A stretch of DNA of 64,000 bases from Isoetes taiwanensis (GCA_021234155.1 JAJEKV010000002.1:9450409-9514408), one strand, 5' to 3'. Counted from the first letter of the stretch, positions 24,001 to 36,336 are shown. The notes: generated by a model not told the origin, from the letters alone. Numbers and translations are program-made.

Positions 24001-24156
24001 TGGCGGTTTGTGCTGGTGATAGAGTTGCGGTTGTTGTGGAGTGTCGAGGTATCACTTGTCTCTTCGGGCGCGATTCTCCTTCCTCCTCACTTGCTTTGTA
24101 ACATTACCATTCTTTTTAATATATTGCTGACCGCAGTTCTCAAAAAAAAAAAAAAA

Positions 24157-24736
24157 GTCAAAGATAAATATAAAATAACTAAAGCCATAATTAGTTTGAA
24201 AGGAAAAGGTAGAACATTGACTATTAAACTATAAAAAGAAGTGATGGGCATGAATAGTTATTATTAGGCGACCACCTTTTTGGACAAACTACTTTAGCTT
24301 TAACTCTAATTGAATATCTCCTTGACCATGTGGACCGCATTCATGTTTTGTTAGACCGCCCTTGCTTGTTACTTTGCTATTGCCAGCAAGCCTTGCCATA
24401 AGTTCGCCAGTTCGCGACCGAAAGTGACCGGTTTAGGTGATTGAACTACCAAAGATTGGTTAATGCATCACGGATCTAGCTCTAGTTTTGGTGAATTAAG
24501 AGCTTGACCAATCTGGAGTTATTGGTGTAAATCGTATGCTATGTTTATTGGATCGTGCTTATTTGTCGTCTTATTTCATACTTAGTTCATTTTGTCATTG
24601 CTAACTGTTTATTCTGTGGATTGTATAGCAAATCTGGACAATTTACAGGTTATAAGATTATGATTTGTTTGAAGAAGTCTGGTATTCTGTTTATAGAAGA
24701 GATAAAAGGTATGGTCCATTGTTGTGAACCATAACA
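24157..24736 (+). repeat. 5' LTR, right part
   Basis: It resumes the LTR after the LINE poly(A) with GTCAAAGATAAATATAAA and ends AACCATAACA at 24736, matching 26458-27007. Several differences from the 3' LTR sit at CAG/CTG, for example TTCGCCAG here against TTCTGCCAG there. Confidence 0.88.
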
Positions 24737-24738
24737 AT

Positions 24739-24751
24739 TGGTATCAGAGCC
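24739..24751 (+). promoter_or_regulatory. Primer-binding site, initiator Met tRNA
   Basis: TGGTATCAGAGCC is complementary to the 3' end of plant initiator methionine tRNA and begins two bases after the LTR end, as expected for priming of minus-strand DNA. Confidence 0.92.
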
Positions 24752-26216
24752 AAGTTATTCCTAAAGTTTGCAAAGACTTTCGGTTGATGCTGGAGTTTGC
24801 AAACAGGAATAGAGGACCTTATTCTGGCTATTCTTGATGTTTGTAAGTCATCTAGTTGGTGCTAGTGATTGCAAACTGGAAAAGAATTCCTTCTCCTGAG
24901 AATCTAAATGATCTTCTCTCTATGAATTTAAAATTTTAACTTCTTGGATCATTCTTTTCAATCCATTTCTACCCAGATTAACCAATCTTTGGATATCGGT
25001 ACGACAAAATTGTTTGTTGCAGGAAATATATAGGTGCAGGTGATTGGTGATGTGGAAGAAGCAGAGGGAACTGAGTTTAATCTTCCTGATCAATCCATTT
25101 CGTTTGCCAAAATGGATCTCCTTCCAATCAACCCTAACTAGAACCGACAATCCATCTCCTTGGCCAGGATGGATCTCCGTTGAAACTTTTCTTGCATCTA
25201 CGGAGGGCATATCTATGGTGGACGGATTAATCTTTATCTGAACTCTCAATCCTTGACTAATCTTGAACCATTCCAAACTAAACAAATTCTAAACAATGTA
25301 AAACTATTCCAAACTAAACAAATTCTAAACAATGTAAAGTGTGGCCCATTGTTTTAGTAAGACATCTTAATAATGAATATCTGTCTGTAAGAAATTGTAG
25401 TTTACAAGTAAAGGTGACTTCAAAATCTGTTAAAAGATTTTAAAGGATTCGTGCCTTTAGAGAAATTGTAAATTTTTTTTATGATTGTGTTGCTTCCTTC
25501 TAATGAATGATCATACCATTAATAGTTGCACAATGGTTGATGCCATAAGTGCTGATGTTAAAGGATGACATTGAAATTCTAGATTGGTGTCTAGAGTTTT
25601 GAGCAGTAGTTGGTGCTACTGGTTGGAGTCGGTGCTTTTGGCAATTTACCCAAGTACCTGGACAGAGTTACAAGGCCAGGCTTTTCATCTAGCAGCAGGA
25701 TGATTGCTTTGGACTATCTGGAAAAGACGAAGATTGGTAATCTTCAAAGGTCTGGATGTGGCAGATAATCGTGTTCTCCAAGAAGCTCAAGGTTACATTG
25801 TAAAGTCGTATCATTGTTCTTCACTTGCCCCTCGCAAGAGGCGATTGATTTTTGAGGAGTTTTTGGATGTGCACTCTTATGCTTAGGCGGGGTTGCTTCC
25901 CTTTCGGTGGGTCTCGCTTATCGGTGAGATTTTATTCTGTCTACATTTTTATACTTGTATTTGACTCTTTGATTGAATAAAGTCTGACGTCCTTCAACAA
26001 AAAAAATCTTCCCTGACTCTTTATCTTAATCTTTAGCCACAACAGTTGTGATTGTCATAAATAGTTGGTGCTATTTATGAGATCATAATCCTAGCCTTTG
26101 GTCCTTAAAATGGATTGAGTTGGTGCTCATGTATAAATTGAGTTGGTGCTCATGTACAAATTGAATTGATGCTTAATTTGAGGTTTGCAACTGAGGTCAA
26201 TTGGTCAATTGCTTCT
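24752..26216 (+). other. Internal region of the LTR element, non-coding
   Basis: No gag-pol frame. The phrase GTTGGTGCT recurs near 24855, 25610, 26065, 26118 and 26140, with the last two part of a 22-bp tandem pair. A LINE tail is embedded at about 25650-26007. Confidence 0.7.
25650..26007 (+). mobile_element. 5'-truncated LINE tail
   Basis: It reads LLWTIWKRRRLVIFKGLDVA and on to a stop at 25884-25886. This is the typical C-terminal end of plant LINE ORF2 downstream of the zinc finger. A 3' UTR with ATTGAATAAAG and a short A-run ending near 26007 follow. It is a different family from the LINE at 18309. The left breakpoint is not certain. Confidence 0.65.
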
Positions 26217-26230
26217 AAAAAGGGAAGAAT
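26217..26230 (+). promoter_or_regulatory. Polypurine tract
   Basis: AAAAAGGGAAGAAT lies directly before the 3' LTR, the position where plus-strand DNA synthesis is primed. Confidence 0.85.
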
Positions 26231-27007
26231 TGTTACGAATATGGTAGCTCGGGGGAGTGATCTTGGACGTTAGTCTTGGTGGACTAGCATGGGCGTGTAA
26301 GAATGGCGAATTATGGGCAAATCAAGGCGAATAAATAGCAATGAAACCTTATAATGGTTATGGTTAGATAATATCTTGGAGGCAAGATACTATTTAATGG
26401 TTAAAGTTCTAGAGTTTAAATATAGTTGAGCCAAGATTGTATTCTTATATTCAAAAGTCAAAGATAAATATAAAAATAACTAAAGCCAAAATTAGTTTGA
26501 AAGGAAAAGGTAGAACGTGACTATTAAACTATAAAAGAAGTGATGGGCATGAATACTTATTATTAGACGACCACCTTTTTGGACAAACTACTTTAGCTTT
26601 AACTCTAATTCGAATATCTCCTTGACCATACGTGACCGCATTCATGTTTTGTTAGACCGCCCTTGCTTCTTACTTTGCTATTGCCAGGAAGCCTTACTAT
26701 AATTCTGCCACTTACCATAATTCTGCCAGTTCTTCGCACCGAGTGGCCCGGTTGGGCAGTGAACTACCAAAGACTGGTTAATGCATCTGGATCTAAGAGC
26801 TTGACCAATCTGAGTTATTGGTGTAACTCGTATGCTATGTTTATTGGATCTGTGCTTATTTGTCGTCTTATTTCATACTTAGTTTTATGTGGATTGTGTA
26901 GCAAACCTGGACAGTTTACAGGCTATAAGATTATGATTTGTTTGAAGAAATCTGGTATTCTGTTTAGAAGAGATAAAAGGTATGGTCCATTATTGTGAAC
27001 CATAACA
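26231..27007 (+). repeat. 3' LTR
   Basis: 777 bp, TG...CA ended, followed by the target duplication CTATT. It preserves the 18-bp stretch lost from the 5' LTR at the LINE insertion. Confidence 0.92.
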
Positions 27008-28395
27008 CTATTGCCTCATTTTAACAAACTCCCCTGATAAGAGTTGTGAAGCTGAGATATACAGAGGCATTTGGATTATAACTTTTATATTCTTATATTA
27101 AATATATACCACATGCAGATGAAATAATAAGTACAACTTTGTGTTTCTATATGAAATAGGCCGCAGCAAAATTGATTCGTCAATGCTCAGCCTTTAGTTA
27201 AACAATGTGAAATACGTCTCCTCTCTTACCTTGTAATGTTCCAAGGGCAATATTGACCATATCCAACATAGCATCCTTAAGTTTGAGATGTAGACTCATT
27301 TGCTGCATTCAAAGACATAATTTTGGAAAAGTTACTCATAACATTCTTAAATTTGAGATGCAGACCTGTTTGCTGCATTCAAAGGCATAACCTGTTTGCA
27401 GACCTGTTTGCTGCATTCAAAGGCATTCAAAGACCTGTTTGCTGCAGATCTGTTTGCTGCATTCAAAGGCATTCAAAGACAAAACAAAATTGCAATATCC
27501 TCCAAAGAACACATCAATCAGTGTAAAACATAAAACGTACATGGGAAACCATCCAATAAGATAATTTCCCTGAGGCTTCTAGTTATTTTTATCCTGCTCT
27601 TTGTCCACATGAAATGGCCGTAATCCCATCCATTTAACCAACAAATAAAAAATTGTTTTGAGTATTCTCTGAAATATCGCGTTTATTATGATGAGAAGCT
27701 TCAAACTGGACAAAGATTCTAGAGTGCTTAATAAGTGTGCTTCTATCATATGTGCAATATGTGATGCACAAAAACAATAAGGTCTCTTGTGCTTCGTTCA
27801 TAAACAAAGTCTTCCTTCTCTCTATAAGCAAGCTCTTGAACGGCAATATGAAATCATTTCCAAAGGGGTTGCTAATTCCTAGGCAACATGATCCTCTTCT
27901 AAACCTATTCAAATGTTATTAACATGAAGTAAAATCCAATTGCAGTGGTCTTACATGGGGAGAGAAAATTGCTTTGACAATAGAATGTGTACTTGCAAAG
28001 TAATGCATCTCATTTCACATTTAATTTATAGTAATGCATACTCAATGGCAAGCATTTAAGACTGCTTCTCAATGGGCAATACATCATTCATGTGTAATGA
28101 GAAAGGTTAAAAAATGTAAGAGGCAGAACATACCTGGATGCCTGGACAACAATCCAGCCCAAGACATGGTCTCATGGATGAACTTATTATGGAAAAACAT
28201 TTTCATACAGTTGTGCTGCCAAAAAACCATAAAAATGAGCATTGGCTTACCATGAGTTTGAATTATGGAAGCCCTATTTGAAAGCCATTATTGTCTGTCA
28301 AGTGCATGGATTGTATTAGAAGTAAAACATTAAACTAAAAACAATTTGTGTGCAATATCGGAGTCTGCCACTACTTTGTGAGCAAGATTAGAATA
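27008..28395. other. No recognisable gene; short tandem repeats
   Basis: AT-rich flank of the LTR element, with only short frames apart from the repeat tract described separately. Confidence 0.4.
27273..27480. repeat. Tandem array with a TTTGCTGCATTCAAAG core
   Basis: Six or so copies of a unit containing GACCTGTTTGCTGCATTCAA occur, first about 80 bp apart, then contracting to about 30 bp with truncated copies. Confidence 0.75.
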
Positions 28396-28950
28396 GAATA
28401 GAATATGATTTTATCGTCCACGGAGACCAACTGGCCTATGGGACCCAAGTACAAAGAGAGAGAGCAGCAGGCGTATTACTACCAGGATTAAAAAACCCCC
28501 GCCCCGAAGGGTTTTCGGGGGAAAAACCTTAGTAGCAATAAGGATGCTGACATACTGCACAGTTATATACATAATCACAAGTACAGCTGAGGTTAATGTC
28601 GGACAGGGGGGCATAACTGAGTCCGCGTATCCATTACCTCCCGGAGGTACGATCCCAACAAGCCTACAGAGGCCGTGCTCAGTAGCTCATGCAAGGCCTG
28701 ATGGGGCACAACTAACCGAGCATACCGAGCCCGGATATGCTCGTGCATTGGTTTAATCTCTATCCATCTTCCGACAGGTGAAGAAGAGTGATCTGGTTCA
28801 AAAAAAGAAATGTACTCCAACCAAAATCCGGCAACAAAAAAAAATAAAATCCAAACCCTAGGCAAACCAACATGGGCAAAAATTTGAAAAAGATTTCGTA
28901 CGCAAGGAAAACCAAGAGTTGGTAGCCTATGGTCTTCCAATCTCACAAGG
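28396..28950 (-). mobile_element. Non-LTR retroelement 3' end with ATTCT tail
   Basis: On the minus strand the sequence ends GGGTCCCATAGGCC, AGTTGGTCTCCGTGGACGAT, AAAATCATATTCT with repeated ATTCT units. The same terminal block occurs at 52386-52430 (minus) and, shorter, at 35780-35820 and 53604-53645 (plus). This marks a family of 3'-anchored copies ending in a simple repeat. The open frame 28946-28593 contains HVGLPRVWILFFFVAGFW and may be a remnant of its coding part. The 5' limit is approximate. Confidence 0.55.
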
Positions 28951-28959
28951 ATTTGCCCC

Positions 28960-30600
28960 TTTCTATACAGGAAAGGCCATTTGAAATATGAACTTGATGT
29001 GGCAGAATAAAAAGAAAAAGTATATAGGCCTAAAATGGGGACAGTTACGTAGAATGAATGCCAAGAATAATGCCAGATCTGCCAGATCCTTTAAGGTAAT
29101 ATGCTGGCAAAAGAAGCGTTCAAATTATCTGAGAGCAACAATTTGCCAAGGAAAAGACAAAGAACAAAATTCAAGTCAAGCAAGTATAGCTACCTGGCTC
29201 AGAATGACTTCTTTTGAAAGAAACTTGGTGCCAATAGATTCCATATTGTGTGAGCAAGTGTACAACACTGGGGACATAAACTACAGACTAAAATTTTAAG
29301 TAAACATATAAAAGGACATATTACTACTTGCCTTCTTTTAATGAAGCTGCAAGGCTTCATGCACATAGTCCAATGAGCGCAGGGACAAAAGTGAAGCTAC
29401 TGGCGCATAGTCATAACGCTGGAATTGTGTCACAAAAGTTCAATCATTCATCTTTTGAACAAAAGCCACCCGTAGACCTCAATCTGAAAGAAAGGAAGAA
29501 CACAACTGAAAAGACCACATGAATATACCAGAGGCCAGATCCATGGTATAGAGTTTTGGTTGACGACTTGAGATGTGAGTAGAAGGTGTTGAGGTAGTTG
29601 CCATGGCATCATTCATAAAGATGCAAACATCTCCAACATAAGATTTATCCAAGTACAAAGATGCATCACCCATGTTGCAGCTCTGTTTGATAACATGTAA
29701 GCTCCTCTTCTAAGAATTCTGAATTTAAAATGCCATTTGAAAAATTAAAAACCATTGTTTACATGCCGAAGCAATCAATTCCCAGATCTTCCATCCTATG
29801 TGGCCTTTGAATCGTGGCATGCATGCATCGCCTTTTCAACCGTTTAGACATTTCTATCCAAACCCCAGACCATACAAAATGTTTCCCTCAGGGCTATTAT
29901 GCCGACTTGCTTCTGCTAGACGTGTCTTCCATGCCGAAATCGTAGCTCAGATCTTCCATGTTGTGCTCATGCCGCTTGGATTTTGTGGTAAAGGCCAAGG
30001 CTCAATTTTTGGAACACCGTGAAAATTTTCCGCCTGCAAAAAAAACCCCAAACCTTGGAAAACTAACATTAAAAAAATCTAAAAAGTTTTCCTCTAGATC
30101 GGAAAAACCGAATTTAAACAAGAGATGTATGAACTTTCCAAAATCCCATGTACCTTGGAATGGTTTATATGACATGCATTATGGCTAAAAGGACTCAACA
30201 AGAAAAGCAGTGTACTTACAATAACCCTGTAAGAATAGTTGCTCTTGTGAGTAGTGATCTCCACAGCCATAGAGAAGCAGTGCAGACAAAGATAAGGATT
30301 AGTGCATTTAGCACATTCGATGCATCTTCTGCCTGAAATAGTCTTGTCACAGTAATTGCAATGATAAAGTGCTATCTTTTTTCTCCACCTGTGATATAGA
30401 ATGGGAAGTTATGAGCTAAGGAAAAACAATAAAATACACAAGCACCATGTGATTTGTAAGCTATCAATCTGTTTATCTTCTTTTTTATTTTTGGATGCCT
30501 TGGTTTCCGTATATAAGAATGGCAGTTTATTGCCGATTCGAGGAGGAATCCTTGCCAGGCGAGGCCTTGAGGCGAGGATTGGAATCGATACCATTCTATA
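28960..30600. other. No recognisable gene
   Basis: AT-rich sequence without extended frames, terminal repeats or RNA genes that I can identify. Confidence 0.4.
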
Positions 30601-30610
30601 ACGTGGATAC

Positions 30611-30853
30611 AACTTAGGTTGCATTCACCTTCGACTCGAGGAATGAGGTAAAATCTCCGAATCCAGGGTAAAAGCGGCAGGAATGAGGTAAATCTTCAAA
30701 AACGGCGAGTAACTTCAAAGAATCGAAGGTAAATCTTCAAGAAGGGTGAGTAACTTCAAAGCGGCTAATTTGTTAGACTAATAGCGATTTCGACAAAGAA
30801 CACCGCCGGATGGTATAATGCCATTGGCGGATATGGCGAATGCAACCTAAGTT
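30611..30853. mobile_element. MITE-like element with 16-bp inverted ends
   Basis: AACTTAGGTTGCATTC (30611-30626) and its exact complement GAATGCAACCTAAGTT (30838-30853) face each other across about 210 bp. The interior holds imperfect tandem units with GGTAAATCTTCAA and GAGTAACTTCAAAG (30650-30765). No clear target duplication was found, so the class is unassigned. Confidence 0.6.
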
Positions 30854-30859
30854 GCATTT

Positions 30860-32792
30860 CACGCAAAAGGAGCGCCGCATCTTTACAGCGGCATGCGGCG
30901 TTCCCGCCGATTTTCGTTCACCCTGGCGGGCCGGTGAGGTGACATTGAATACCAAATTTGAACTGGTTATTTTCTTCAATGGCTATTTTCTTCAATGCCA
31001 ACATTTGAATGCACAGCTCCCTCTGGGTTCTTGATTGCCTCCTCTACGAATTTTTTCCTCATCCACTTTGGCTCGAGTTGTGTTGCACCAGCGGCTATTG
31101 AGGTTGATTTGGTTGGCTTGCATGATCGACACAAGGTGGGATATTTTTGTAAAAGCTTAGAATCGAAGAGCGTGATGCAAGAAGTATTCTTCACGATTGT
31201 CTTATGTTTTCAGGATTGTCTTATGTTCCACAGCTTCGGGATGGCTTCTGGAGTGTTGAAGTTTATAGTGCTCGTAGTATCTTTGTTTATTGAAGCGTAT
31301 GAGAGTTTTCTTTTTGCTGATGTGAATCATCTCTAAGGTCCATTGTCTTTTTTTCTTCCTTTGTAAAATTTGGTGGAGGAGCAGGGGGAGAGGAGGCAAC
31401 TTCTTTGTGCAGCGAGATCTTCTCGGTAGAGCTTCTATTATTTGCACCATGAAGCTTTATAGTAACAAGGTCTTCATTTTGAACTACTAATCATTTCTTT
31501 CTTTGTAGATTCGGTGCGAGGAGCAGGGGGAGAGGAGGTAACTTACTATGCAGCCCATCTTCCCAGCCCATCTTACGTTTACAAGTAAGTGAATCTTCCC
31601 AACATCATTTGCCTTATGATCAAAATCAAGTGAGCTCTGTAACTTGCAACCGGAGATGGGAATACATTTGTGAACCGGCATTAGTTTGTGCAGGCGACCC
31701 ACTTAGAGCCATAGTTTTTACGCATTTTTTATTGTTTAAACCCGATAAGTTGTGGTAGGGATGTGGCCCATAATAGAGCCTATGGAGTGATCGATTGATC
31801 GACTGAGAGGCTCAAATAAGAGGAGAGGACAAATAGATCATTTATGCAAGGAAATCTCATAAATCTGAATTTGTTTCATGGGTTCTGGCTTCAAGCTAAC
31901 AGTCCAACAACTTATTATATCCTGGTCTCCCAATCATTGCTCTACGGAAGGTTGTCTTTGCAAAATTTGCTTTCCTTTGAACAATGTTCCTAGAAGCGGT
32001 CATGTGAATATCATGTGAATAATCGGGTTGGTTTCTGTTGAGACAAGTCAAGGATCATGCTTTCATTAATGCTCCACCATAATAATGTTGTTGCGAAATA
32101 GAGTTTTTTATCGGCCTGCATCTCTCAATATTTTGGGACATCGATAAATAGAAGTTAAGAATGTTTTGTGCAATTTACCGAGCTCAAATTTGATGTATGT
32201 GTCAATTGTTGGGTTTAGGGTCTAAATTTCTTTTCTCTTGCTCGCATAGAACTAGCAGTTTGCTAATGCTCTAAATATAATCATCATGCAAAAATGCTTC
32301 AATCTGTTGGGTCTACATCTCTAAAGATTTTGGAGCATATCGAAAATAATGGTGGATTCTGGCAAGCGTACCTCTGAATTTCTTGCATAAGTGGTGCAAG
32401 AACTTTTTCAGGTAAAGCTGTACAATTCTATCCTTTTGTTTGCAGGGTTTAGCATTTTATGAGTCATCGGGTGCATCAAGGTGAATATGGACAGCGAAAC
32501 ATTAGGATCAAAGAGCTTCAGGTTCAAGAATGTCTTACAAGGCAAATAACAGAAGCAGTTATGTCTTTTTGTGGTATGCAAAGGATAATGGTAGTGATAG
32601 AAGCAACCCATTTTGCATGATGTCCAGGGGTATCAAGAGGTAGGTAGTAGTACAACTACAATTTAGGCGCACTAGGAAGCTTCGCTGCTGAGTCAGAAGC
32701 TAGGGCTTTATTTCTGCAGAAGATCATGAAGAGTAATAGGTTCACTGGATCCTGATTCTTTTCTTCAAATAGTTATCCTATGCAATGACTGT
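30860..32792. other. No recognisable gene; small local duplication
   Basis: A purine-rich block with GGAGCAGGGGGAGAGGAGG occurs twice, about 140 bp apart (about 31375 and 31515), each preceded by a TTTCTT..TTTGTA tract. No family is recognised. Confidence 0.4.
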
Positions 32793-33040
32793 ACCACATA
32801 TTTTTGTCACGTCTTTGTAAATTAGAAAGGGTTTGGATTCATGATTGAAGCTTTATAGTTCAACATTCTCTTCAATAGAAAAACAAATCTAGCCTATTAG
32901 ATATTTGAGTTCTTTTGTTATTTATTAAGTATATTTCCAGCTTGATTTCTGAAAAAGTTCTAACCAGTCAATCATTCTATGTGCATCTTTTTTCCTGTTA
33001 GATAATTTGATTTATTATTGGAGTTGAATCATTGCAGGAA
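32793..33040. repeat. Local duplication, copy 1
   Basis: A 248-bp stretch from ACCACATATTTTTGTCACG to ATTGCAGGAA repeats at 33557-33818 with about ten changes and one small insertion. Both copies end in a splice-acceptor-like ATTGCAG. Confidence 0.8.
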
Positions 33041-33499
33041 CGCATGGTTTGTCGAAGTGGTCCAACTTGATGATACATTTATTGAAATGTTAGAGCAACC
33101 TGTATTGGATCTGTTTCAATCGGTCCCACAATCTGGATGCTTTGCTTTTGGTTTCATTATGTGTGCACAAAGCAGGGACGCCTGCAATTCCATGACCCTA
33201 TCCTTGGAGTGTGTGATGAAGACGAATCCGACTTCGGTAAAACAATCCTTATTTGGCCTTTGGATATTTCCTTGGGACAAGTGGCATATTATGCATCACG
33301 CTAAGCTTTCTCTAAGATATTTTTAGTATTGAGATGGCATTAACAATCTTAAGGCATGCATGCATGGTGATGTTATTAACTTTCTTCTTTGTTGCACTTT
33401 CTTTGTCGGGGTTCCTTTGAGATTTCTCTTGGTATGAAATGCTTACATTTAGTGATTCTATATAGGTGGGAAGGAAAGGCGTATAACTTGAATGTCTTG

Positions 33500-33884
33500 T
33501 AGAGGAACATTGGCGGTGCCAGTTTGATACAACCGACATGCAAGTAAACCTAAAATACCACATATTTTTGTCACGTCTTTGTAAATTGGAAAGGGATTGG
33601 CTTCATTATTCAAGCTTTATAGTTCAACATTCTCTTCAACAGAAAAGCAAATCTAGCCTATTAGATCTTTGAGTTCTTTTGTTATTTACTAAGTATATTT
33701 CCAGCTTGATTTCTGAAAAAGTTCTAACCAGTCAATCATTCTATGTGCATCTTTTTCTGCTAATTTAAGCTGAAGGAAGATAATTTGATTTATTATTGGA
33801 GTTGAATCATTGCAGGAATAGATAACTTGCCGAGGAGCATTGATGATGCCAGTTTGATACAACCAACATGCAAGTAAACCTAAG
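33500..33884 (+). pseudogene. Local duplication copy 2 with repeated exon-like end
   Basis: Copy 2 of the 250-bp repeat spans 33557-33818. A short coding-like end reading GASLIQPTCK then stop occurs just before it (about 33512-33546), and a near-copy (DASLIQPTCK, stop) occurs just after its acceptor (about 33846-33881). This looks like duplication of an intron plus the last exon of an unrecognised gene. Confidence 0.4.
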
Positions 33885-35176
33885 GTAATTATGTGCCTTC
33901 ATGATGTCATTGTGGGAAGCCAGTTAAGAGAGTTAAGAGCCGGTGAGATTTGTTTCAGTTGAAATAGGTATAATTGAACTCAATTATTAGAAGTGTCAGA
34001 CAATTTGAGTTCGTTTAATTGCAATTATGGTATGTTAGATTCATTTATTGACACCATCCATTTGAAAAACAAATTGTTTCTTCTGGAGGGATGCGAGGCC
34101 AGACCAATGAAAATCTGCGCGCAGAGTTGCCAAGCATAATATTGTAATGGCTTTGAGCGGATGCTTCCATGAATAGCATATTACTCCCCAACAAGGCAAG
34201 AAGCTTAGCACAAGCAGCAAGCAAGAAGTCAGAAATGTTTGCACATCCAAGTGCCATTATACCCATATGACTCTTTATACTTTCCATTGTATTATACAAG
34301 GCCATCGGTGGTGTTAAGCGCCAGAACAAAAATCTTGTGATAGTCCACCAGGAATTGGCAAAAGCCACAAGTATAAATATGTGAACTTAGTGTTCTTACA
34401 TCTACGCCTGGTGTGTTAAGATACAAATTCAAGTTCTTTCTGGAATATGAGAACTTTGTTCAGGTATTTGATGAACAGGGTGTTATCTCAGGGTATTGTT
34501 CAAAGTCGTGCTACAGACTATTGCCCTATTGCCCTGTTAACAATGCAGTTTAGACGATGAAGACACACATAAGAAAAAGCTAATTTCCTTTCTTGCACTG
34601 TTGGAAATTGGATATTGTCGGACAAAGGGATTGTTTCAAGAGATTGAAAACCCATCATTTTTAGAATAATCAAAAGATCTTTCATATCGTGTTCTTAATG
34701 CCATTGTTCCTCCATGGTTTTTTTTTTTTTCAACTTTTATGAACCAACAATTTACATTATACAATTGGCTTAATCATATAGTTATTAACTTAAATGTTAG
34801 GGCTATGGACTATAACTTTAACAATGGCTTTTTTTCTCTCTTTTACCAGATCAACTATGGGGAATTTCTCTTATATTTACAACACCTATTCATTGCTATT
34901 TGGGCATAAGAGAGATTCAAACACTACATGTTGGAAATGTACCTTGCAACAACAATGTATAATTCATTGTCACGAGAAATTACAATGTCTTTAGCAAATC
35001 CTTAATCTCTATTGTTAACATCCATGTTCAGTTTCAGTGTTTGTGTGACAACCTATGTGTTGTGCTTCATGGTTTTTGCACAATTTAGAAACAAGATTTG
35101 CATGTGTTTGTCTTATGGTTTTTGTTGCATCAACCTTTGGCAATGTGGCGTCTTAAATGCTACTTTAAATAAAAAA
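33885..35176. other. No recognisable gene
   Basis: Minus-strand frames at 34368-34045 give a peptide with possible helices (ANISDFLLAACAKLLALLGS), but I cannot assign it. Confidence 0.35.
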
Positions 35177-36336
35177 TTTGCTATCTAAGTTGAAGGTATA
35201 TGATGCCATGATGTTCATTGCTTTTTGTTGTCTTAGCCCGCACTCAAATACAAGTCAAGGCAATTTTAGGGTTTTAAAGTTTGTGTATTTAGATATGATA
35301 TCATGGCTATGTAAGAAATGAACTTACATCTTTTAAACGTGGAGACAATTTCAACGGGTTGCCACCATTACTTCTTTATTGGCATTCACTCAAATACAAC
35401 AAACTACTTCGACATTGTTTAGGATAAAGGGGTTCGAGTGTTTAGGCAATTTCTTGGTTTTAGGGTTCGTGTGATTATATAGGATATCATGGCTATGTAA
35501 CAAACAGACTTGCATCTTTTAAACATAGAGACAATTTCAATCGGTTGCCTCCATTATGCCTACTTATTTCTTCCAATTTATGCTTTCCATTACTACCGTT
35601 CTATGTACCCACAAAAACTACCAAAAGGTTGTTTAGGATAAGGGGTTTAGAGTTTAGGCAATTTTAGGGTTTTTAGAGTTTGTGTTTAGATAGAATATCA
35701 TGGCTATGTAGCGAGCGAACTTACATCTTTAAACATGAAAACAATTTCAATGGTTGCCTCCGTTTCGCCTCCTTGGTCTCAGGTGAATGATAAAATCATA
35801 TTCTATTCTATTCTTATTTCTTCCACCTTATGCTTTTCATTTTTCCTACATATTCCATATGGCCCACGACTAATGCGTCATCATCCTAAGTGCTAAACCT
35901 TTTGTAGTTGATACTACATCACATTTATAGACATGATTACCATAGCATGCCACACACTCTACATCTTCATATATCTTCAACCTCCCAATTACACATATCC
36001 CAATTACACTCTACATCTTCATAATCTTCCAGCTTCCAACTATATAATAAATGCAAAAATGTACTACACTTCATTCATAACTTGGGAATTTGGCTTTGTG
36101 AAAATCCGTAGAAGATAAAAAGAACTACTATCCTCTTTAATTCATAATAGACTAATATCCGAAACTTATGGTACTCTATTAGATCTACATACTCCATGAC
36201 ATTGACTGTTCCATCCCATCTATGGGTTCCATTCCATCCCTTCCCTGCTATCCTATCTATTATATTCTACCAACAATTCATTCCATTCCACCTAGGTATT
36301 TTATTGCCTCTTATCCATTATGTGTGCCCATGGCTA

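Larger units (their letters stand above)
18309..24156 (+). mobile_element. L1-type LINE, nearly full length, degenerate
   Basis: Non-LTR retrotransposon of about 5.85 kb ending in a poly(A) run (24142-24156). It lies inside the 5' LTR. About 18 bp of LTR present in the other copy are missing at the junction, so a target deletion is seen here and not a target duplication. The first 1.9 kb should correspond to ORF1 but is too broken to read. ORF2 is recognisable from 20265 on. The sequence is GC-richer than its surroundings and poor in CAG/CTG. Confidence 0.9.
18106..27007 (+). mobile_element. Non-autonomous LTR retrotransposon with nested LINE
   Basis: The element starts TGTTACGAATATGG and ends GAACCATAACA, flanked on both sides by the 5-bp target duplication CTATT (18101-18105 and 27008-27012). 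Its 5' LTR is split by a LINE insertion. The primer-binding site, internal region, purine tract and 3' LTR follow in the right order. The internal region (about 1.49 kb) has no gag or pol reading frame, so mobility would have depended on another element. The two LTRs have diverged by many small changes. Confidence 0.9.

Noticed and set aside
18309-24156. GC-rich block as bacterial contamination or horizontal transfer
   Set aside because: Endonuclease, reverse transcriptase and zf-RVT motifs of plant LINEs, the poly(A) tail and the flanking LTR halves explain it.
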